DNA of 64,000 nt, taken from positions 61,235,501-61,299,500 of the forward strand of contig CM073593.1 of assembly GCA_037074705.1 (NCBI GenBank), given 5' to 3'. A program made the translations under genes and the position numbers. Under the pieces are notes generated by a model, which was not told the DNA's origin, did no database searches, and saw only the letters and a program-made list of their open reading frames with translations. Source of the stretch: Zhengitettix transpicula (lineage: Eukaryota; Arthropoda; Insecta; Orthoptera; Tetrigidae). Of this stretch, positions 1 to 14,875 are shown in pieces (the stretch's first letter is position 1; each line of letters begins with the position of its first letter).

Positions 1-3000
1 CTTATTATCAATTATTTCTCCCTTAAATAGATTTATTAATCTACATATTAATTTTTTTTATGATGATTTTATAAATCCAGATAATTTCAATAGTTATGTC
101 AGTATCTCTCCACACTGTTAGTCCATTTCAAACATGAACTCACGATAAATTGAATAAAATCGATATACGGATGGATTCATAGTATCATGTTTTACACGCT
201 AAAATCGGCAACACAATTTAATAGAAAAGCTTTATTCGTATTTACAAAGCGTAACCAAGCAACAGCCACGGCACATCTATGGCTTAATTGTTCCGTCATT
301 GCGCTTTGAAACAATGGTGTGTGTATTAGTGATAAAAACCAAATTTATATTTTCTAATGCTGCACTAAAAAACATGAAAGTAAATTCGCGCTTACAGTAG
401 AACATAAAATGTAGATACACAAATAACAATGTAAATCCAAAAATAAAATCTGGTAATAGTTTTAATTCTCTACTAAAATCTAATATTTATAAAAACATGT
501 TTCCCAGTGACGTGATAGTTTGTTTCGGAAAATATAAAATAATATACTTCGTAATACTGACTTAAAATTAACTTTATCTGTTTTCCTGAGTTTATATAAA
601 GTTAGATAAACGACAAATACGACGTTTTTAAACAACTGACTAGTTAAGTTGACTAACTGTCGCATTTCTCGCATCGAAATATAAAGCGCCATAGTTAACA
701 CAATATTAGTCATGCTACCAACACAGATTTAAGTACCTTATTACTCTAAATCGGTTCTGCGGGACCCAGGTGCCCTTTTATGCTTTAATTGGCGTGACCC
801 AACACGTCTATTTTTCGCAAAGGAAAATCTTGTCAATTATTTAGGGCAAAGGAGAATATTCCCTTAAATTCCGTTCATTAAATGCATTTCTGTTTTCGTT
901 AAAACAATTACTAAGCTCTTCAGTCAAGAAAATAATCTTCTTAAAGGTTTAAATTTTGTTCACGTGAATGTATCAGTTTTAAATACAGTATGGGGACAAA
1001 TTAATTTATTTTTACATTATTCAATAGTTGGTAGTTTAATTCATATTAACTCTGTTCCAATCTTCTGCTGACATAATTTCCAGTGTGTCTCATAGTTGCC
1101 AATTTAACCTAATCATTTCTTAAATAGCATATAAATTAAATTCATATGTCACGAATATAGATTAACTTGATTAACAGTACGTTTATCGCTAACTTTTGGT
1201 AGCTGAATCATTTTTATTGTTTCAAAATTCTTCTTCAGTATTCCTGAGTTTATTTATTAATCTTCTAGGATTATACAACTTTGCACCTTATAAATCTTAA
1301 GTACTACCCAAATATAAATTTATCCATGACTTCAGTCTAATCAATATAATTATTACCGACTGTTATATCTCATTATTTCTCATTATGATTTCCATATAAC
1401 GAAGTAAAAAGCTAAGTTTTACTTACTAGTCAAACGAAACTAGCTTCAGAAGTTGAATTGTTACAGTATTTACGTTTGAAATGATTCTACGTCTTCATTA
1501 CAATTATATAATTGAGGGATATTATTTGTAACAACACTACGCTTTGTTGACTGTTAATGGAAACATTTGGTACAACCAACGCGGTGTCATCAATTGCAAT
1601 TGAAATTGAATGCTCCGAAGCATATACGACGCACATGTGTGAGGTCTGTGGTGGTTGAAGTCGCAAGAACAACATCGTTTGGAGCGAACTCCAAGTTCTG
1701 TGGTTATCGAGTTTATGAAGTATGGCAACGCATGCGCAAACCAAATTGCTTCGTAAAAGCTCGCAACTATTTCAGTTCATCTTCGGGTAATATTTATTTT
1801 TATGGTAATTTTACACAATAGCGCAATTACACTGGGGGAAAAAAATTGACACGTGTTTAAGTTTCACAGTTGCTTAAATCAGTAAAATAAATATTTTAAT
1901 TGCGTCTATATTTCTCTTTAATTCAAGATGATTACTATTTTCTTCATTTGTGTTAAGATGGAGTTTTCCACATGTTAATTTTTGTAATATTCCTGTTACC
2001 AGTTTTACCCTTGTCCGACAAGTCTTACATTTTGTGTCTAACTTTCCACAATTTTGAAAATATTTTACAGATCACTATCACGAGCATCAGACTATCCATA
2101 TAAATCAGTTGAACGTTTAAAATAAAGTCTCACATTACAAAAACTCGTACTCAGTCATAGACTCAAAATTTGTAAAGAGAAAACAGTCTATTATTTTATT
2201 ACTAATTTTTTCTGACTTAAATAATTTATAAACACTTTTGAGATATTGAAACTACGAAGCCACACTCAATAAATACACATAGATGCGTTCAAAGAATAAG
2301 TCTCTTTCAACCTTGTAAATTAAGTTGTTTTCCCTCCAAACATTGTTTTGTACTGCACCGGAAACTCCAATCATCCATTTTCTCGTTTACCCGTTCGTGT
2401 GGTCTTTCCCGTCAAGTCGTTGATGTGCTCGTTGCTGCGTTAAATTGTTCTTGTTTGGCATTCAAATACAAATAGCGGAAATCGTCTAAAATGTTGGCGT
2501 TTACGGAAGAGAGAAAGTTTAGTTACCATCGCGGAAATTTAGGATGTAGGTGAACAATTTTAAATAAATTAAATTCAAAGAGAGAAAATAGCAGATTGTA
2601 AAAACTATGATATGTGGTTATTTAAAACATACATATATTTTCTTAAATATATATGTAAAAATATAGTCATTCCGATTATCAGTCAAGGCACCAGATCCGT
2701 GACTGACAGTTAACAGAGGTGCCAATATAATATATTATTAATAATATAACTCAGTTGAGTTTTCTCAACTGAATTGTGCATTTGTGTTGCTCTAGCCTCT
2801 TGTGAGTTTTTTAGTTTCCTTAGAACATGAAGAAAGGAACAAGGTTTCCAGAAACTTTGTGTGATATTTATATCATCACTTCTTTTATCTGCATTTTTGG
2901 CAAATTTTCTTATTATTAATTTTCAAAACAGACGTATATTTTTTATTATATTATTTAGTTGCTTTTTTCCTTTAATTTTTCGTTCCATTTACAGCAGTTT

Positions 3001-6000
3001 GAATCTGATAGTATTAAAAAACAAACAGTAACAGTAAAAATGTTGTTCAATAAGTTTAATGTATTTTATTTTCTCATTAAAATCTTACAACTATGAATCA
3101 TAACTCGCTGTAGTTAAAATATCCATGTAAGATACATACTTCATATCCGAAAGTAGATTCAAAAGTTTATGCTCTTTGCCTGATACTGTCCCTGTATGCT
3201 TTCCCGATCTCGCTGTAGGATCTCATCGTGACGTTCCGTGTATTCCGGACACGATTTCTGTTACCTATTCAAAGCAATATTTCGGCATTACTTTCCCTGA
3301 GTAAATGGACGCAAAGAACATTACTCGTTGTAAAACCAATACCATCAGGTATTCCATAGGTACGCGATCTGAAAGCAAAGTTGCGCTTTAGATATTCTTG
3401 AAACTTAAGATGCCCTCTGAGCTTCGGATTACATCTGGAAAGACGACATGGAAAAATAATCAAGTATAGAATTATTATATATATATATATTTTCCATATC
3501 ACACGAATTGCAGAAAATAGTCGTATTTGTATATACTCTGAGAGGGAACATTGAAAAATAATAAACTGAAAACAAAATATTACAATAAATAGAACATTTA
3601 TGTTGACAATAAAGCGATGTGTTAAATACATTTGACATTTAACATTTATTTAAAGTATAAAAGCGTCAGAGTTAATGGGGCGCTGAGAGTCGCTTAAAAT
3701 CCTGCGTTACTCCCATCGTGTAAAGGGAAAGTTAAAGAGGGTATACTTACAACTTTTAGATTCTTGGGAACTGGTAATATTCTCTGTGACAGAGACAAAT
3801 TTCTTGTCAGAACAATTGATTCTGCAACGGATCAATGCTCTACCATCGCACCACCTTTAGGCGTTTAATAAACCAATCAGAAAGAACTTATTCGATGTGT
3901 ATGCGATCTGTGTAATTAATATAACTTATTTTAAAAAATGTTTCAATTGAACTCTAAATTTTCACAGAAATGTAGTTTATATTACGTAATAATAGTTAAG
4001 CGATTTTTCCACTCTTTTATTTATTTATTTGTCTATTGCAATAGATTTTTAGACAACTTCAAAATAACTAGACTTTATCCTGACTTTAATACATATGTAG
4101 ACATTAAATTGCCCCTTAATCAATCTCAATTAAGTAAAATTACCGTATGAGACCAATAGATGGTTATAAATGTTAATTATACTGTATACAACGGTTAATT
4201 AAAACCATTTAATAATGTTAATCAAAATCTTAAACTTTTCAAGACCGATAAATTAAATTAATATATTTAAATCAAGACACGTAATACCGTTGAGAACGCA
4301 ACTGTAGATACCAAAAACGGAATTTCACCGACAAACATCAAAACAACTTCGCGGAAGCTAAGTTGATGCTTCGGTCAAGATCCGACGTCTCGAATTTCTT
4401 AATCAACAACAAATACAGTTGACACAAAATGGACTTTCCTCGGCAGGGCACAAATACACGACACAGGTGTGCTAACTGTACAAAATTATTTCAGTAATGA
4501 AGACGTCCACATAAATTAGAATAAATTTCCAGCCAAGTACACCTACGAAACAATGAAACGCAGAATAATCCCAATAAATATATCTAACTATAAACAAGAT
4601 ACAAGGCAGTACAGTATAATTTGTTGTGGTAGATCGAGGTATACGTTCCTTCATATCATTCGACTGATAAATGTAAAATTATCTAACCAAAAAATTATTT
4701 TTTATTTTCAATTTATAACTATATTTTAATATAGGGTAAACATGTTTTTTAAAAAATATTAATACATATTTATTTATAATAAAATTTTAAATTAAAATTT
4801 AATATTGATTTAACTATTAGAATAACATAATATTTTATTGGAAAATATCTACTTACTCAATTACAGTAATGAAATACTAAAATAAATACAATCAATACTG
4901 ACTTGGAACATTTATTAAATATTTATAATAAAATATAAATATATTAACTGCACTTCCTCGCCTCAAGTTATTATAACGCATCACAAGATATTAACCCTAT
5001 TCGAGATCCTGCGACTTCTGCGGTTGTTGACGTCTTCTGGTGAATCCTTTGATGGAATCAGTAATCCTTGAAAGAGTTCTGGTTCACGAATTTGTAGAAT
5101 GGGAAAATTCAGTAATATACTGCTGGGGGGATGGGGGGGTTAATTTATATGAAAAAAATATGTATTATTTTGATTGGCTTTAAATTTAATTTATGTATAA
5201 TTAAGGGTTTACAAAAATTCAGAGGGTCCTTTTTTATTTGCATCTAGGTAAATTAAAATTATTCACACATGAGTTTAAACTGTAGATGATTCACTTTAAC
5301 CACATTCAGTACTCAGATAAATGTCTAATATCTCGTCTCAGGGCGATTTAATGAGATTTTAATTAAACCAAAACAGAAAAGGAGTCGTATGTGAGGGTTT
5401 ATGCGTGAGGCATAAATCTTAAATAGTCGGCTTCCCCAGACTAATCGGAAAATCTCCACAGGAATTTCTGGCAATTTACTCCTTCATACTTCCTCGTAGG
5501 CGTAACAATTCTTAGCATCTCTAGACGGATTCTTCCTCCGTCAGTCGGGCCTTTTTTCCTTCTCCAAGTTGTACATGTGAACTATTTTTACTCCTACACT
5601 TTCTCCTTTCCCAGACTTCCTCGTTTTCCTGGTTATAGATAATAACAGTCCTGTTTCCTCACCTTTTTTTTGCCCACCTTCTAGCTCGACTCTTCGTTCC
5701 CGACCATAGGGTAGAAACCTCTTCTTGTTGTTTGATCTACGTCGATTTTACACTTTCGCGAATTTACTCTCACCTTTTGAAAGGGTAATTTTGGTCAGGT
5801 CAATTCCCCTAAGGCAGAATTCTCCCATAATCCACCGCCTTTGTCTAATGGCACTGTTTCTTCTTCACACCCCATAACCTCGGCGCCAAATTTTATAGCC
5901 GTAATTTCCAGCAAGCTACAGCTCGGCTCTGGGTACACAGGCGTTTTTTATCCAAATATTAAAAGTCAATCTTGAATTAATTTGAGGAGAGTTCTTCTGC

Positions 6001-6799
6001 GCTAAATATCTCTTCTCAATACTCTCTCAACACTGACTAAATAATCATTTAAGAGGGTTGAGGAGGTAGCCTGTTAATCCTGAAATTCACGATGATTTTC
6101 TATTCACGGGTGTCTTTCTCTCCAGTTTCTAATAAATAATGCCTTTATACTTTTCTAACTTTTATACAAGTTTTATTTTAATTACTATATTATAAATAAT
6201 AACCCTCATTACTGATTTTGTCACAAATATATTACCTATCACCGAATTTAACCAATAATAATACCGCATTATGAGCGAATAATTTAGAACTGAGATCGGT
6301 TCACCGATCCCCTCACTGATGCGTTTTAAATCACTCTTTCATAACGTTTTACCTATCTGAAGTTTTTATTATTATTGTCGGGAAATTCATTTCGTGTATG
6401 ATGATTGTCATAATTTCGTGTAATTGATATGCTTTGGTTATGAGGCGTAAAGCGAACTCGTTAATCTCGTCTAACATTTTATTTACTCGGAGGCTACAGC
6501 GATTTGATTATCAATAGAACGATTCATTTCAACATAAATTAATAATGCGTCCAGCAATAAAGTTATTCACTAAAAAAAAGGTCAGATATAAAACATACAT
6601 ATTTATTGTAGTGGTAATATATTTATCGTACTTGTGAATAATTTCAGTTCAGCTTCCTGTACATTCGTAATACTTATTGCAATTTTCGACTTTTATTGCG
6701 TATCCTTGATCTTAATAATTATCTAAGGATCAACCTAAAACTACGATTAAGGCTTTATAAAATTCGTCCAGAGTTGTTTTATAAACAAATATTTAATAA
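1..6799. other. AT-rich sequence with no recognisable gene
   Basis: Both strands hold only ORFs under about 120 codons with AT-driven composition and no family motif. There is a short (TA)n run near 3476-3491 and a slightly GC-richer stretch at about 5400-5900 that looks like an old unidentified repeat. The expected next receptor exon (TM2, with an Asn-Leu-Ser-x-Ala-Asp type motif) was looked for on the minus strand and not found. If the gene model is right, this is intron 2. Confidence 0.6.
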
Positions 6800-7085
6800 A
6801 TTATTCACGGTTAATCAACGGTGTTAAATTTTGACAGAACACAACCTTTCCACGCACGGTTAACAAGTCTATCTGATGACGGCTACGGTGACAATCGAGG
6901 AAGCATGTTCCAACAAAAATTTGACACCGTTGATAAACCGAGAATTATGGATTAAATATTTGTGGGTTGGTGGAACAAGTTTCCGCGACTGACGCCATCG
7001 CCGTCATCATGTATACTAGTCAGTATTGTTAATCGTGGAACGGTTAAGTCAAAATTTTGACCCGCTTGATATGCCGAGAATCATT
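6800..7085. repeat. Complex inverted repeat (nested fold-back element)
   Basis: A left block (about 6800-6912) containing GATGACGGCTACGGTGAC reappears inverted at about 6968-7085 as a diverged copy. A second word, ATCAACGGTGTTAAATTTTG at 6814-6833, is also inverted at about 6914-6946 and again, more diverged, at about 7045-7083. The order is word, block, inverted word, inverted block, inverted word. This looks like an old non-autonomous fold-back element or two overlapping insertions. No coding remnant is visible. Confidence 0.55.
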
Positions 7086-10000
7086 TACGAAATCATACTT
7101 TAATTAATCAAATATATATCCGTTATCTGAATTTATAGATTAAAGATTAAGTTAAAATCTGAAATAAAGGTTAGTGTATGTTCCATCATAAATCCTCATA
7201 GTATTTTATAATTATACCCTTGTTATTATTCATGATGTTAATTATTCTTTAATGTATTGAAAAATGCCTCAGTTTCAACCATTTCCATCGCTAATTAGTC
7301 CATCTTAAAATGCACTCATGCTGATAATTTTCATTATCATAAAATTTTTGGAAGATATTTTGCATATATACTGGTTTGTTAATCACACTATTTTAATAAA
7401 GCAGCATACACAACAGTAAATGACTACGCGTTGTTTTAATGAGAAATTTCTGGCACATGGTTGTCTCTCACTGAATTTGAGCAAATAGTAATTTTACTGA
7501 GTGTAATGAATATATAATTAACATTGAAATATGTTCCACTTTTACAAAAACGCCACAAAATAATTAAAGTGCACGTGAATTGACGTCGATAGATAGAATT
7601 TTTCTCTGATCTTTGAATACATGTAGACTGACCGGCGTGATAGGTGTTGAGTTTCCATTCACATTTCATTATCAATATTATGGACGAAGGCATATAGAAT
7701 TTCTATCATGGTCCTAGCTTTGACGGAGATCAAACGGGTCAGGCAGACAGCTAATAGACGCAATGGTTAGTGACACATCTTTGAATCTCTACTCTCGCCA
7801 TCAGAGAATTGTGAGCTATTTTGTGTTTGACTATTTGCAATGGTATACGTAGCAGTACATTAATGGATGTGTGTTACGGATTCAGATTTCAATGTTAATA
7901 CAGTCTATAACTGACACCATACGTCGTCGTTTCCGCTTAGCTTTACACACTACAGCTTTCTCCTGATCTCAATTACAAAGCTTAAAGCTTTTACCGGTTA
8001 TAAAGGTGAATCAAGTAACCGTCTTGATTCTTATGCTGTAGGTCTCAACTTTCCTTGTAAACTAACACAGTTGTCTCACTGTTCGAAACGCTGGAACTTT
8101 CACCTTGTTTAATTTCCTGCGATCATTCTATCTTCGACGTACCTCGCTTCTACACGGTCACGTTGACTTTCTCGAACCCTTCAACCACCATATTTCACCT
8201 TATTAATATTTAATGTCGTTTTCGCTTCACTTACGCTTGCCTTAATTATTGTCACAGATGACAGAATGTTGGTAAAACACTCTCTACAAATTATAATTGG
8301 ATGGTAAAATCGTGACAGTGACCGGCGATTCGGCTATTACGAGTTGTTGGGACAGCGACCACGGATAATCACAATTCCTACGCCTTAAACCATATGAGGT
8401 ATTACTATTTTAGTTAAAAAAACATTCCATGCCTAGTTAGTTGTAAAATAAGACAGCCTAATAAACCTATTCATGCTCTAATATTTTAGTTTAGGAAGTA
8501 GACATTGAATGTTGAAGTTTATTGGCAATGGAGAATCTAGGCTCAATATAATACTTTCCATTGGTACTATTAAAGTGAAAAAATTACCTTATAAAATCGG
8601 AATAGGTTTGAATGTATCTGACTGACTGTGGTGTGGTGACTCAAGGAGAATCGCGACGTTGATTCCAAAAAGAAACCAGAATGTCTCATGTAAGATGACA
8701 GTCTGGGAGCCATGCCAAGGAGAAAGTATAATTTTAATGAAGTGGTCTACAACGCAAAAAATATTAGCACTTTAATGCTAATAATCTGAAATTCTGCAGT
8801 ATTTATTAATCCAAAATCAATTATTAGATTATTAATATCAGGTTTTAATGAAATAATCCCAATTCTATATAGCAGAGTCTTATTTAATTAATATAATTCT
8901 TCGTTAAGTAAGGAGCAATAACGCCTGATCAAAAATTTTGCAGCACGTTGCTATCATGACAGTCGCTCCTTAAATTTCAAATAAATATGCAGGGGATCCG
9001 TTAATTTTCTGGATATAATACAAGTCGTTTTCTGTCCTTCGTATAAAATCAGTAATAATGACTTACTGTCGTATTCAATCGAAGAGGGAGCGTCGATTGA
9101 ATGATCATTTGTAATGGCGAACACAAATCTGCACTAAACTGCAAAATTAATCAACACAATCTAACGATTCCAAGTCACTGACTTAATTTCAAATAATGGG
9201 CAACGTCATTCATTCTAAAATTGAATTGAAACATACCCGAAATTCGTTTCTGTCAACATTGATGCTGTCATCAGAATAAACATCTGCAAACACCTGATCA
9301 ATGACGCAAAACATAGTGTGCGTTTTTTATCACAGTTGTGTGTTTCAATTGTCCATCATTTTTTCATTTAAAATTTTAACGAAACATGCGTAATGGTTTT
9401 AATTAACGCCATTAATTCGTTACGTTGTATCTATATCACTTTTACTTTATTAAACGGATTACACATTTAGCGTTTCACCGTTGTTACTAATTACTTCAAA
9501 GACTTAAATTAGTGGTAAATTAAAACAGAGCGCAATATCCTGTGAGGTTGATGTCTGCAGCAGGATACGCATAATTGTGAACACATGTGGCGTCGGTTGT
9601 CTAGTCCTCGCAGTTTAAACCCTCAGGTGGCTTTGATGCATGGAACAATTTCTACTCACGGGATAAATATTCCACTCTCTCTCCTTGACTGAAGATTAAT
9701 TTAAGTTAAACTTCAATAATATATCGTTTTATCTGTTAAATCTTAGAAAAAACAGGAAATTATATACAATTTTATATCTCACAGTGGATTCAAATCATAA
9801 AAAATAGGTCCAGTTGAGACAAAATTATTTACTTATTTTAATTTCTCACTTGCCAGAGATAATATTATAAGAGTCAAATTATGTAGTACTTAGAATAATT
9901 CTTATTTATAATTACATGTCTATAGCAGACATAAAGTATACACTCATTTGTATAAAACGTGTATATATATATTTCTTCTTAATTTTTCTCAATCGTGTAT

Positions 10001-13000
10001 TATATTACCTCAACTTTTCATGAGACCCTCATGCATTTTTCTATAATCTATTTATTTAATGAAGAAGTCTGTAATTAGTAATTTTATTCCTAAATTTTCA
10101 TATTTAAATTTCTCAATAATATTTACGTTATACATATGTTCATTTTTGTAAATTACGTATCATTAATAATCATTTATAAGTTAAATTTCCGTTAACTTTT
10201 TTTATAATTCATAATTTTATATAGAATTCCTTTATTTTCTAAAATTATTATATTATTTATTAACGAATTTAATTGACGTGTATTGAGAAAGAAAACTGAT
10301 CAAAAAATTCAAATATTTTTATTTATATTTCCCCTGAAAAAGTGCCTATACTTACACTAGCAGGTTAAAATAATCAAAGGTTAAATTTTTACACACGAAA
10401 AAAAAAGAATTCTTCTCTGTATTGAATCGATATTTTTTACTAGAATCACGTGTATTTTAGCAAGCAAAAATATAGGTATTTTAGAAACCTTTCTAACAAA
10501 ATAACACGATATTGAAGAACATTTTGAAAGCATATCCCCTGTTTAATTAAATCGAAGTTTATTCTTAAATATTTTCAAAATTTTAAATGTATGCAATGTT
10601 TCATTTTCTTAAACAATATTTCCAAAAATAGTTCATTAACAAATCTTGGAACGCCTACTAATAATATTAAAACAATAATGAGCATATATATATAAATCTT
10701 ATATTTTATTGAAGTTAATGTATGTTTTAAAATTTGTATTATATTTAAATTGGCCCAGTAAATAAAGGTTCCAGCGGAAATTTCTAATATCAATTAATTT
10801 TATGTTAAATCGTTTAAAATTGGTTTATTATTTTTAATAGGAAACATTATATTTTAATATATAAAGACAAATTCAGGACAACTTGTAAAGCGTTCCATAA
10901 AGTTTTATTTAACTACTATCAGTCCCATTTTAATTTTAAAATTTATTTTTAGAAACCTTACTTGTCAAAAAAAAATATCTATATAAAAAGCGTTATTTAG
11001 CTTATTCTCGCTTTACAAAGTCTGTGGGACAAACAATCTCAATTAGACATATTTCATTTTATTTGATATTAAACAAATGACGTTAGGTGGTTACAATGAT
11101 CTGATTGAACATAGTTGACGCAAGTCTGCGTAAAAGTGCCGGATACAGCAGGATATATTCCGTTGGGCGACAGGAAAGAGGTCTTCAAATATTATATGGT
11201 GACATTAAATCCGCAGGAAGCATAACAGACAAAATTTACTCTGCAAAATTAAATTTGATAAAGACTAGAATATAATGTTCCCAATAATACATATGGATAC
11301 GGTGTAACTCTGACTGAAACTCGAGAAGTAAGTTCAAATAATAAATAGCTCAAGTCTCCAACTTGTATCACGTTACCTATCAACGATTTTCAAAATTTCC
11401 TGTCAATATTTACAACTTGGCTGCATTTTTCCAAGATTCTCTTCTTAATTTTTTAAAACTACTCACGTAAACGTAAATGTGTTTGAATTATTTGTATTTA
11501 TGGAAACATCATGAAATAGACATTATATAATATTAATATAATGTCGATAACGACTTAAAGTTAACTTACACAGTCTTATATTAATTATTTTAATCTACAT
11601 TACATATTTTCTTCGCATTTAATTGCATATATTTTTCAACGTGGTATTTAACATAATTACTGTTAGAATTTCTTACTTCTAATATTTTTCTGCGGGCTCA
11701 CGACGTATCACAGTAATGTCATATGTAAATATAACATATAAACGTATAAATTTAAAAATGACTAATTAAAGTCAACAAACGCGTAGAGTTGAAATTAACA
11801 AATGATCTCAAAGGATATGCATACGAAATAAAAACCTTACGGCTAAATACATAATAACAAATTGATTACAAAAATAAAAGTTGAAATTGGCAAAGAAATC
11901 TAAAATATTGATTTGTTAAAACTTTATTTTAGTCGCCGTAAACTGGATTAGTTGAAGTAGACGTCCCGAGTAATACATAAGTACACAGTGTAACTCTGAC
12001 TGGATCTCAAGGAGTAAGTCCAAATATTGACAAACCGCATTAAAAAACCAAACGTGGAGTAATAAATATTAGTTCATTTTATAAAATCATTTTCGCACTA
12101 AAAGGTAATTTTAATTATATTTTGGGCATCTTTAATTATATGCTGCCCAATTTGAAATCTTTAACGACTATAATCTTAATAAACATAAAATATTCAAACT
12201 TCATACGCGTAAAGTAGTGTATTCAGTCAGTCCTTTTAGAAAAAAATCGGTTTAAACTTATGCTTCTATACTCGGGAAATTCCAGTTGTTTAATTTAGTA
12301 CAATGAATTAATAAAATGCTATTACGAGGATCTTCAGAGTTGGGCAATCTGAATTGTAACTGTAGATAGAGATATGAATATATGATAATTCTGAGGTGTT
12401 AATAATAAATTACTACCCTTTGAGTAAAATATCTAGATTATTAAGCCTTTGTTTTCATTTAGGAAAGTCCCTTCCGTTTATAATTTATAAAATTTCTAAA
12501 AAATCAAATAATTGGTTTTAATTAAGGAAGTTGCGCTTTGTTTATCATTTATAAGATTTCTCAAACCATATTAAATTTGACAATACTCATTTGAAGAAAA
12601 CCTGTCTCGCTTTCGCATTTCATTTCTATAATTTTGGTACTAGACAGGGGTTTTATAAGTAGCTGAATTGGTTGAGTACCGTCTATTGGAAAGGTAAATA
12701 ATCTGTAACAGTGGAGTAACGCCGAGTTGATATGGTGCTAGGAAACTACAGCAACGCCCACTGAGTGTTTATTTCGAGAAGTAGAGTAATTCACTTAATT
12801 AATGTTAAATAATAACACAAGAGTAAGCTTATAGCATGATGACACGCCAATTTAGTTCAATCATAATTATGAAAATTTTATTTCTCCTAGAAGCAAATAC
12901 ACTGTCCAAAATGCTGTTAATTATTCGTATAATTTTTTATCGTCTGTGTGCTTAAAGTTTATTAAAGTATAATATTTCATGTAGTACCTAACAATAAAAA

Positions 13001-14739
13001 TGAATATATTAGACAATAATTCAGAACATGTCAATTTAATTAAGCTCTATCAGTAAAAATATTGTTATCCTGAATCTCATGTAAATTTGTAAGTATATAT
13101 TTAATTAATCTACTAACGGGTCGTTTTATAATATACGATTTTACTATGAATAAAATTCCTATATATGGATATAATGGTTTTAAATAAGAAAACCTGTATT
13201 TGGACAGTATTTCAATTATAAAAGTAGGTAAAAATATTAATCCAATATTTTTAAAATAGACATTATATGTTATTCAGTTTGTCTGAAAAAGAAAACAAGT
13301 CTCTTGATATTAACAATAGTTTATAGGGACATAAAAAATATAATTAGCTGTAATTTAAAAATATATAAATATAAATTTTAGTTGCTGCCTCAAGAGACCG
13401 TTGATACAAACTGTGACGTATTATTTCAAAGACCAGACGATTCCACTTGCTATGTTAGCATAATGAATGTGTAACCTTTATACTAATTATGCCACGATTA
13501 TTTTAATTATACATGCAACGTCCGACGAAAGACAATATTGGTGAAAGCCAAAGGGAACATATAACTCGAGGTAAAATAACTTTCAGGACCTTCCCGTCGC
13601 CTTGAAACACAAAAGAGCGTGATAACGAAATGTTTCTCCTACTCAGAAGACTGCATTTCCTCAAACGAAAGCCTTTCATTTTCTTTGAGTCGTCCTTGGA
13701 CCTTGTAACGAAATTCCTTTGCAATCCAACATTCGATTACACGCGGAAAGAAACTCATGGTCTTCTTTGTTGACGGATACTTGAAAACAATTGTTTTCAC
13801 TGACTTCCATTTGCTTAAGTTAACTCACACACCACAGTTTACTGAACAACATTTACATTTCGTGGTCTGTTACTCAGGATGAATATTCATAAACTGGCAA
13901 CATTAGTAATTTCGACAACTTTGAAAGGCCGCAAGCGTTTTATTTCAGGAAAAATCGCCATGTGTGGTTTCCACTAAACACTTCACCATTAGTTATATTT
14001 TTTATGTAGTCGTGCTAGTCACACCTCATTCTACAATCTGTCCTATTGATTGTGTCTACCATCTTAAGTTTCCAAATTCTGTGGATACTCTAAAATTCGA
14101 ATTACAGTGGCACGTTTTAGGTAACAATCAATTGGAGCAAAATTCTTTGATTTATTGTAAATATTACAATGTTCGTTACATTAGGAAAAACAAATGCAAA
14201 TGGATATATATATTTCATAACAAATATACATTGCTATTTTGACACAAAATAATATTAAATGAAAGATCGCAAATAAATAACGGGCAATCATTAAATAAAA
14301 ATTTAGGGTTTCTCAAAACGAAAAATCTGTAATATAAAATTAATTGCAATCAACGATCTGGAGATATACGACGGATTTTCGATCGATAACAGTTCAGTAT
14401 AATTTCCTGTAATACTCACCAGAAGTAACGTCGCAGAGTCGTGATATTATGCTAGAATGCTGAAAACATTCGCGATTCGAACTCAATTTAAGTGTCATAT
14501 TTTTTTTCATTTTACCACGTATTAGTCCAATTTATTTATGGGCTTAAATTTTTTTCATTACATATTCTAGTGATCACTACGACTTCACAGGTATTCTTGA
14601 TTTATATTCTGTAAACAGCTCTTCAGAAACAATTATGCTTCGGGTTATTTTATAGCCCCATTCATATATGTCATTTTACAGTTTTGTTTTATTTTTTCTA
14701 TTTTTAATTATAAATTGTTTATATAACAAAAAATTAATA
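7086..14739. other. AT-rich sequence with one dispersed-repeat fragment, otherwise nothing recognisable
   Basis: Only short chance ORFs occur. Apart from the fragment at 8630-8740 I recognise no element. The small minus-strand ORF near 13503-13724 has no family motif and no splice-site support. Confidence 0.5.
8630..8740 (+). repeat. Dispersed repeat fragment, copy 1 (family shared with 54890-55040)
   Basis: Shares AAGATGACAGTCTGG and GCCAAGGAGAAA, in the same order, with 54890-55040. The copy here is shorter between the two blocks. No coding content. Family unknown; a SINE or LINE 3' region is likely. Confidence 0.5.
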
Positions 14740-14824
14740 TCTCGACGTTTCCGCCTTTTTTTAGAACTGTACAGCGTTAACTCAGCTTGACCTTGCCTCT
14801 AAATTTTTTGTATGATTTATATAT

Positions 14825-14875
14825 GAAATCCTGAAGAGGTGCTAAAATAAGGACTAAACGTCGGGACATGGTTCC
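14825..14875 (+). repeat. Penelope-like terminus with decayed hammerhead-type core
   Basis: CTGAAGA at 14831-14837 is followed by a near-complementary stem (14838-14843 with 14850-14855) and then TAAACGTCGGGAC. Penelope-like elements carry hammerhead ribozymes with CTGATGA, stem II and GAAAC in this order. Here the first box has one change and GAAA is TAAA, so it should be inactive. It runs directly into the left arm of the palindrome at 14866. Family assignment is from memory of the motif order. Confidence 0.4.

Noticed and set aside
3269..3631. 120-codon minus-strand ORF, the longest in the list
   Set aside because: Composition is Ile/Leu/Phe/Tyr-rich as expected from AT-rich DNA; no motif, no promoter or splice support.
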